From Terriglobia bacterium (GTDB lineage Bacteria > Acidobacteriota > Terriglobia > UBA7540), in NCBI GenBank assembly GCA_030040455.1, contig JASHTR010000217.1, positions 1 to 9,877 on the forward strand: DNA of 9,877 nucleotides, given 5' to 3'. The notes under the pieces are model-generated. The model was not told the origin of the DNA and did no database searches. It saw nothing but the letters and a program-made list of their open reading frames with translations. The position numbers were made by a program, and so were the translations under genes. The stretch's first letter is position 1, and the number at the start of each line of letters is the position of its first letter. Shown here piece after piece: positions 6,227 through 9,877 of this stretch.

Positions 6227-7164
6227 ATTTGTTCTTCGTGCGTCGTCAGTTTCAGGAAAATATCCTCCAGGCTCATGCCGCTGGTGCGAAGTTCCAGCAG
6301 ACGCCATTGGGATTCCACCACGGCGCGAGCGAGCTCCGCGCGTACATCTTTCTCTTTCGTGGCATGGACTTCAAACGTCGCGCGGCCGTTGGCCCCGTCG
6401 CTCTCCTCCACCCGGCTGACGCCTTCTACCCGCTCGAGTCGAGCCTTTATTTCTTCTCTCGGCCCCTCCGCCGTTACCAGGACGCTCTCAAATCCCTGGA
6501 GCCGCTGCGTCAGCTCGTCTGGCGTTCCCACCGCCGCCACCTTGCCGGCATTGATCACGACGACGCGGTCGCAGGTCTTTGAGACTTCCGGCAGGATGTG
6601 AGTGCTGAGGACGACGGTGTGCTCGCCGGAAAGGCCTCGAATCAGGTCGCGGGTCTCATGGATCTGCTTCGGGTCGAGACCGGCGGTCGGCTCGTCCAGA
6701 ATCAGAACATCGGGGTTGTGAATCAATGCCTGCGCAAGACCTACCCGCTGCCGGTAGCCCTTGGAGAGTTTTCCGATTTGCCGTGACTGCACGTCGGCGA
6801 TCGCGCACTTTTCACTCACTTCATCGACGCGCTTCCGCAGCTCGCCGCGTGGCACCCCTTTGATGCGCCCGACAAATGCGAGATATTCAGAAACCTTCAT
6901 CTCCGGGTAGACGGGCGGACTCTCCGGCAGGTAGCCGGTGTGTCTTCGTGCCTCGATGGATTCTTCCTCCACATCGTAACCCGCCACGGTTACCTTGCCG
7001 GAAGTGGGAGGCAGATAACCGGTGATCACGCGCATGGTGGTGGTTTTCCCGGCACCGTTGGGGCCGAGAAAACCCAGCACTTCTCCCTTGGACGCTTCAA
7101 AACTGATCTCGGAAACGGCCACGGTCGGGCCATAACGTTTGGTCAACTGATGGACTTCGATCAT
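6217..7164 (-). CDS. ABC transporter ATP-binding protein, GldA/NatA-like
   Basis: A 315-residue nucleotide-binding subunit that should power the permease encoded downstream. Motifs: Walker A GPNGAGKTT (34-42), Q-loop region GYLPESPPVYPEM (77-89, with Glu in the usual GYLPE form of this family), signature LSKGYRQRV (133-141), Walker B VLILDEP (153-159, catalytic E158), D-loop GLDP (162-165) and H-loop H189 in LSTHI. After about residue 215 comes the C-terminal extension common in GldA/NatA-type ATPases, ending in MSLEDIFLKLT (297-307). The ATG at 7164 has AAGGAT upstream. It is probably the first gene of the operon. Its last codons and TAG stop lie within the repeat array that flanks the S23 gene, so the original 3' end may have been replaced; the conserved domain is intact. 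Confidence 0.96.
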   Translation of the reverse strand: MIEVHQLTKRYGPTVAVSEISFEASKGEVLGFLGPNGAGKTTTMRVITGYLPPTSGKVTVAGYDVEEESIEARRHTGYLPESPPVYPEMKVSEYLAFVGRIKGVPRGELRKRVDEVSEKCAIADVQSRQIGKLSKGYRQRVGLAQALIHNPDVLILDEPTAGLDPKQIHETRDLIRGLSGEHTVVLSTHILPEVSKTCDRVVVINAGKVAAVGTPDELTQRLQGFESVLVTAEGPREEIKARLERVEGVSRVEESDGANGRATFEVHATKEKDVRAELARAVVESQWRLLELRTSGMSLEDIFLKLTTHEEQIKN

Positions 7165-7187
7165 AGAACCCGATCCTTCTTTCTTTC

Positions 7188-7216
7188 CGTATATGCAGTT
7201 GCGGGGGAATCGACAA
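7188..7216 (-). promoter_or_regulatory. Possible sigma70-type promoter for the ABC operon
   Basis: On the minus strand TTGTCG (7216-7211) and TATACG (7193-7188) are separated by 17 bp, each matching four of six bases of the -35 and -10 consensus. Transcription would begin near 7181, leaving a short leader of about 17 nt that still contains the AAGGAT ribosome site (7178-7173). The position in the intergenic gap before the ATPase gene fits, but the match is modest. Confidence 0.25.
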
Positions 7217-7340
7217 CCTGTCGGGCCTTCAAAATTATTACGAATACCAGACTTTCATAAAGGTTGCCACTGGTTTATTGCAGACGCCGCGTCCTGCTCT
7301 CTGCCGAGGCTGTTCATTATGTCACAATACGATGCAATTT

Positions 7341-8606
7341 TCAGCACTTCAGGTCGGGGCGGGAAATGCGGGCGCCGTTCAGAGGGCCGAGAATGGTGAG
7401 GCCGATGCGACTGGGGTTCAGGAGCTCGCCCGCCACCTTCAGCACGTCCTGCGCGGTGACGGCATCCACGCGCCGGGCAACTTCGTCCATGCTCATCTGC
7501 TGTCCAAAATACATCTCCTGGCGCGCCAGGTTCGACATGCGGCTGGTGGTGGATTCGAGACCCAGAAGGGTGCTGCCCTTCAGATAATCCTTCGCGCGCT
7601 GGAGCTCGTCTTCGGGAAGTGGCTGCGTCTTCATCCGGTGCAATTCTTCAACAATTAATTGCACCACCTGGCGCACGTTTTCCCGGGCCGTGCCGGCGTA
7701 GATGGTGAGGTAACCGGCATCCTGAAAACTGCTCAGCGCGGAAAAAACGGCATAGGCCAGCCCGCGCTGCTCGCGGATATTCTGAAAAAGATGGGAACTC
7801 ATTCCACCGCCCATCACGGTGTTCATAATGTAAGAGGCGAAACGCATCTCATGCAAATGGGAATAGGCCGGAGTGCCCAGGCAGATGTGCACCTGCTCCA
7901 GATTCTTCTTGTGCCGGCAGCGGATGACAGGATGGGGCACCGGCACCGGTCCCTCAAAGGACCGTTTGCCCGGTCGGGCCTTTGCAAACTGCTTTTCCAC
8001 CAGGTCCACAATGCGCTGATGCCGCAGTCGGCCCGCAGCAGAGATCACCATGTTGCGCGGCGTGTAATGTCGATGGAAATAATCCAGCAGGAGCCGGCGG
8101 TCAAAGCTTCTCACGGTTTGCCGCGTGCCGAGAATCGGGCGTCCCAGAGCATGACCGCGCCAGTAACTCTGCGTGAAGATCTCGTGCACCAGGTCGTCCG
8201 GCGTATCTTCAACCATCTTGATTTCTTCCTGCACCACCTGGCTCTCCCGGCGGATATCCTCCGGGCGAAGCAAAGGATTTTTCACCAGGTCCGTCAGCAC
8301 GTCAAAGCCTCTCGGAACGTGCTCATCCAGCACCTTCATCGAGAAATTCGTACATTCCTTGGCGGTAAAGGCGTCCATGTGACCGCCGATCGCGTCGGCA
8401 GACCGCGCAATCTCTTCCGCCGTGCGGTTTTTTGTGCCCTTGAAAACCATATGCTCCAGGAAATGAGTAATTCCATTTTCCATTTCCGTTTCGTGTCGCG
8501 ACCCCGCGCGAATCCAGATGCCCATTGAGACCGAGCGGACAGTGGGCATCTTTTCCGTAATCACGGTCAGACCGTTAGGCAGAACCGTTTTTTGAATTGC
8601 AGGCAT
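7341..8606 (-). CDS. M16 family zinc metallopeptidase (processing-peptidase-like)
   Basis: A 421-residue single-chain peptidase of the pitrilysin/mitochondrial processing peptidase family. The inverted zinc motif is HFLEH (H48, E51, H52) and the third ligand is E128 in VVQEEIKM, 76 residues on. The C-terminal half has the conserved MGGGMSSHLFQNIREQRGLAYAV (265-287), including the R281/Y285 pair that in this family contacts the substrate. Both halves are present and only the first carries zinc ligands, as in bacterial YmxG/PqqL-type members of about 410-430 residues. There is no signal peptide, so it is predicted cytoplasmic. The ATG at 8606 has AAGG 7 nt upstream. It lies 176 bp before the ABC operon and about 290 bp after the oxidase gene, so it may be transcribed alone. 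The substrate is unknown. Confidence 0.95.
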   Translation of the reverse strand: MPAIQKTVLPNGLTVITEKMPTVRSVSMGIWIRAGSRHETEMENGITHFLEHMVFKGTKNRTAEEIARSADAIGGHMDAFTAKECTNFSMKVLDEHVPRGFDVLTDLVKNPLLRPEDIRRESQVVQEEIKMVEDTPDDLVHEIFTQSYWRGHALGRPILGTRQTVRSFDRRLLLDYFHRHYTPRNMVISAAGRLRHQRIVDLVEKQFAKARPGKRSFEGPVPVPHPVIRCRHKKNLEQVHICLGTPAYSHLHEMRFASYIMNTVMGGGMSSHLFQNIREQRGLAYAVFSALSSFQDAGYLTIYAGTARENVRQVVQLIVEELHRMKTQPLPEDELQRAKDYLKGSTLLGLESTTSRMSNLARQEMYFGQQMSMDEVARRVDAVTAQDVLKVAGELLNPSRIGLTILGPLNGARISRPDLKC

Positions 8607-8896
8607 GATTTGACCTTTTTTTATTGTGGCACAAATGAAAAGAAAGGGCTATGAGAGATTGGCAGGATATCGCGTTCATACGGCAGTCCCGTCAACAAGA
8701 AGTGAGACTTCGGGTTTCGGCATCAAAATGGATGGTAAGTATATGTCTTTTCATCAAGTTATCTCACAATGATGATCGTATGGGGCGGCGTCAGGCGCAA
8801 TGACTTAGAAGCTCCTGAAGTTTCATGCTTTATGGAAGTCGCAAGGCGACATGAGCGGCGGATTTTTCGATACCTTCGGAGGCATTACCCCAACTG
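8607..8896. other. Intergenic region, no supported gene
   Basis: About 290 bp between the oxidase and the M16 peptidase genes. It holds a 45-codon plus-strand frame (8635-8772) with no ribosome site, and a weak hairpin (GTCGC-AAG-GCGAC) near 8839-8851 without a U-tract. The peptidase promoter should be here; TTGACG on the minus strand at 8695-8690 is a possible -35 element but no good -10 follows at the right distance. Confidence 0.5.
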
Positions 8897-9877
8897 TTAA
8901 AATTTAATTGAATTCACGGCGAAAAGACTCTGTGGGTCATATTTCTGTTTGAGACCCTCCACCAAAGTCCAGCGTGGACCGTAATGGGATTTCCATCCGC
9001 TTGCGTCAAAGCCAAGCCACCCGGAAGGATAGCGCTTGCCACCTATCAATATTGCACCGCGACTAGCCTGTTCCAACAGAGGAAGGAATTCAGGAAGAAG
9101 AGGATTGGGCATAGCGGGAAGTATTCCAAAGCCCATGACGTACTCGCCCGCCGGACGCATAAAAAGGGGAACAGAGGATGACGAGCCGCGAGCCGGCCAC
9201 AGAAGCGCATGACCGCCTTGAAGAGCATTTGGAGGAATGCCGGCAAGGACGTCGCTCAGAAAGCCCGAAGCAACTTCCCAAGGCAGGATGCATTCCATCC
9301 ACGGATGGGCGCAGTCCCAGAAGCCGCCGCGTTTCCAGAGAGCAAACAGGGGATCAAGGCGCGAAAAAAAATCTCCAATCTCTCGATCCTCCGTATGAAC
9401 GTGATCGTAGAAGTCGAGGCCGAGCAGGGCATCTTTCCCGCCTTCACTATCATTGCCGTCATTAAGCTCCAGGGAGGCATGGAGCGGGAAAAACCATCGG
9501 GCAAAAGGTTTCAGCCCGCCTGCAACCGTTTTGAACCCTTGAGGCAGCGGGGCACACCAGGATTCAAGGTAATCAAACGGCCCGCCCGCCATCATGCGTT
9601 CGAGGTCGCCCTGCAAGGCGTCCAACTCATCGTAAAGCAGATAGAACGTCCTGACTTTGGGCTTGTGGCGACGAAGGCGGAGAGTGGCCTCGGTGATGAC
9701 GCCAAACGCGCCCAACCCGGCACGCACCGCATCAAAAAGCCCGGCCTCGGAGGCCGGCGAGCAGCGCACGATTTCGCCTTGTCCGGTAACGACTTCTAAT
9801 TCAAGGCAATGATCCGCCTGAGTTCCGTAGCGCCAGGAGGCAACTCCGATGCCGGCGGTCGAGAGCGTACCGCCCAC
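8897..9877 (-). CDS. FAD-linked oxidase, cytokinin dehydrogenase-like (5' end outside the window)
   Basis: The last 326 residues of a flavoenzyme; the first visible codon is an internal Val and the N-terminal part of the FAD domain is off the window. Visible are VGGTLSTAGIGVASWRYGTQ (1-20), LELEVVTGQGEIV (25-37) and GLGAFGVITEATLRLR (54-69), which are FAD-binding (PCMH-type) signatures. The C-terminal half follows the layout of cytokinin dehydrogenases: HPWMECILPW (191-200), compare plant HPWLNMFVP, then GWKSHYGPRWTLVEGLKQKYDPQSLFA (294-320). Such enzymes oxidatively cleave the isoprenoid side chain of cytokinins. The usual ending PGQ-IF is replaced by VNSIKF. The histidine for covalent FAD and the catalytic Asp would be upstream of the window, so activity cannot be judged. 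Another FAD-linked oxidase specificity is possible. Stop TAA at 8899-8897; no clear terminator follows. Confidence 0.8.
   Translation of the reverse strand: MGGTLSTAGIGVASWRYGTQADHCLELEVVTGQGEIVRCSPASEAGLFDAVRAGLGAFGVITEATLRLRRHKPKVRTFYLLYDELDALQGDLERMMAGGPFDYLESWCAPLPQGFKTVAGGLKPFARWFFPLHASLELNDGNDSEGGKDALLGLDFYDHVHTEDREIGDFFSRLDPLFALWKRGGFWDCAHPWMECILPWEVASGFLSDVLAGIPPNALQGGHALLWPARGSSSSVPLFMRPAGEYVMGFGILPAMPNPLLPEFLPLLEQASRGAILIGGKRYPSGWLGFDASGWKSHYGPRWTLVEGLKQKYDPQSLFAVNSIKF

Noticed and set aside
7280..7297. Terminator hairpin after the M16 gene
   Set aside because: The GACGC/GCGTC palindrome has a one-base loop and no U-tract on the coding strand.
8667..8695. Promoter with TTGACG for the M16 peptidase gene
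   Set aside because: The -35 is good, but the hexamer 17 bp downstream (CGATAT) matches the -10 consensus at only two positions.
8635..8772. 45-codon plus-strand frame (MKRKGYERLAG...)
   Set aside because: No Shine-Dalgarno sequence and no recognisable motif; a frame this long is expected by chance.

Overview
The window is a run of bacterial genes, all read from the minus strand, at moderately high GC. It looks chromosomal. I suggest an Acidobacteriota-like or similar soil bacterium, from three traits: a Tat-exported enolase-superfamily enzyme, a GldA/GldF/GldG/DUF4340-type transporter operon outside the usual gliding context, and a stand-alone S23 four-helix-bundle gene flanked by short A-rich repeats. 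No rRNA or other taxonomic marker is present, so this assignment is inference.

Layout in transcription order (high to low coordinates). (1) 9877-8897: the 3' part of an FAD-linked oxidase resembling cytokinin dehydrogenases, cut by the window edge. (2) 8896-8607: about 290 bp with no supported gene. (3) 8606-7341: a complete M16 zinc peptidase with an HxxEH motif. (4) 7340-7165: a short intergenic region with a possible promoter. (5) 7164 to about 1661: a transporter operon. It encodes an ABC ATPase (GldA/NatA type), then an S23-family four-helix-bundle protein, an ABC-2 permease (GldF type), a GldG-like membrane-anchored auxiliary protein, a DUF4340 protein built of three internal repeats, and a secreted thioredoxin-fold protein with a CPDC centre. 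(6) 1660-1290: about 370 bp without a convincing gene. (7) 1289-126: a Tat-signal mandelate-racemase-type enolase-superfamily enzyme with every catalytic residue present at mandelate racemase spacing. (8) 125-1: nothing recognisable.

ATPase, permease, GldG-like and DUF4340 proteins probably form one membrane complex. The permease, GldG and DUF4340 genes are packed with start and stop codons touching or overlapping. The thioredoxin-like protein may serve the same envelope process.

The most interesting signal is the roughly 0.5-kb insertion between the ATPase and permease genes. It carries the S23-family gene and is bounded by inverted copies of a 7-bp tandem repeat (CAGAAAN), including a perfect 17-bp inverted repeat. 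The repeat supplies the ATPase stop codon. This resembles the organisation of 23S rRNA intervening sequences, which carry S23 genes between complementary ends, but here the element sits in a protein-coding operon.
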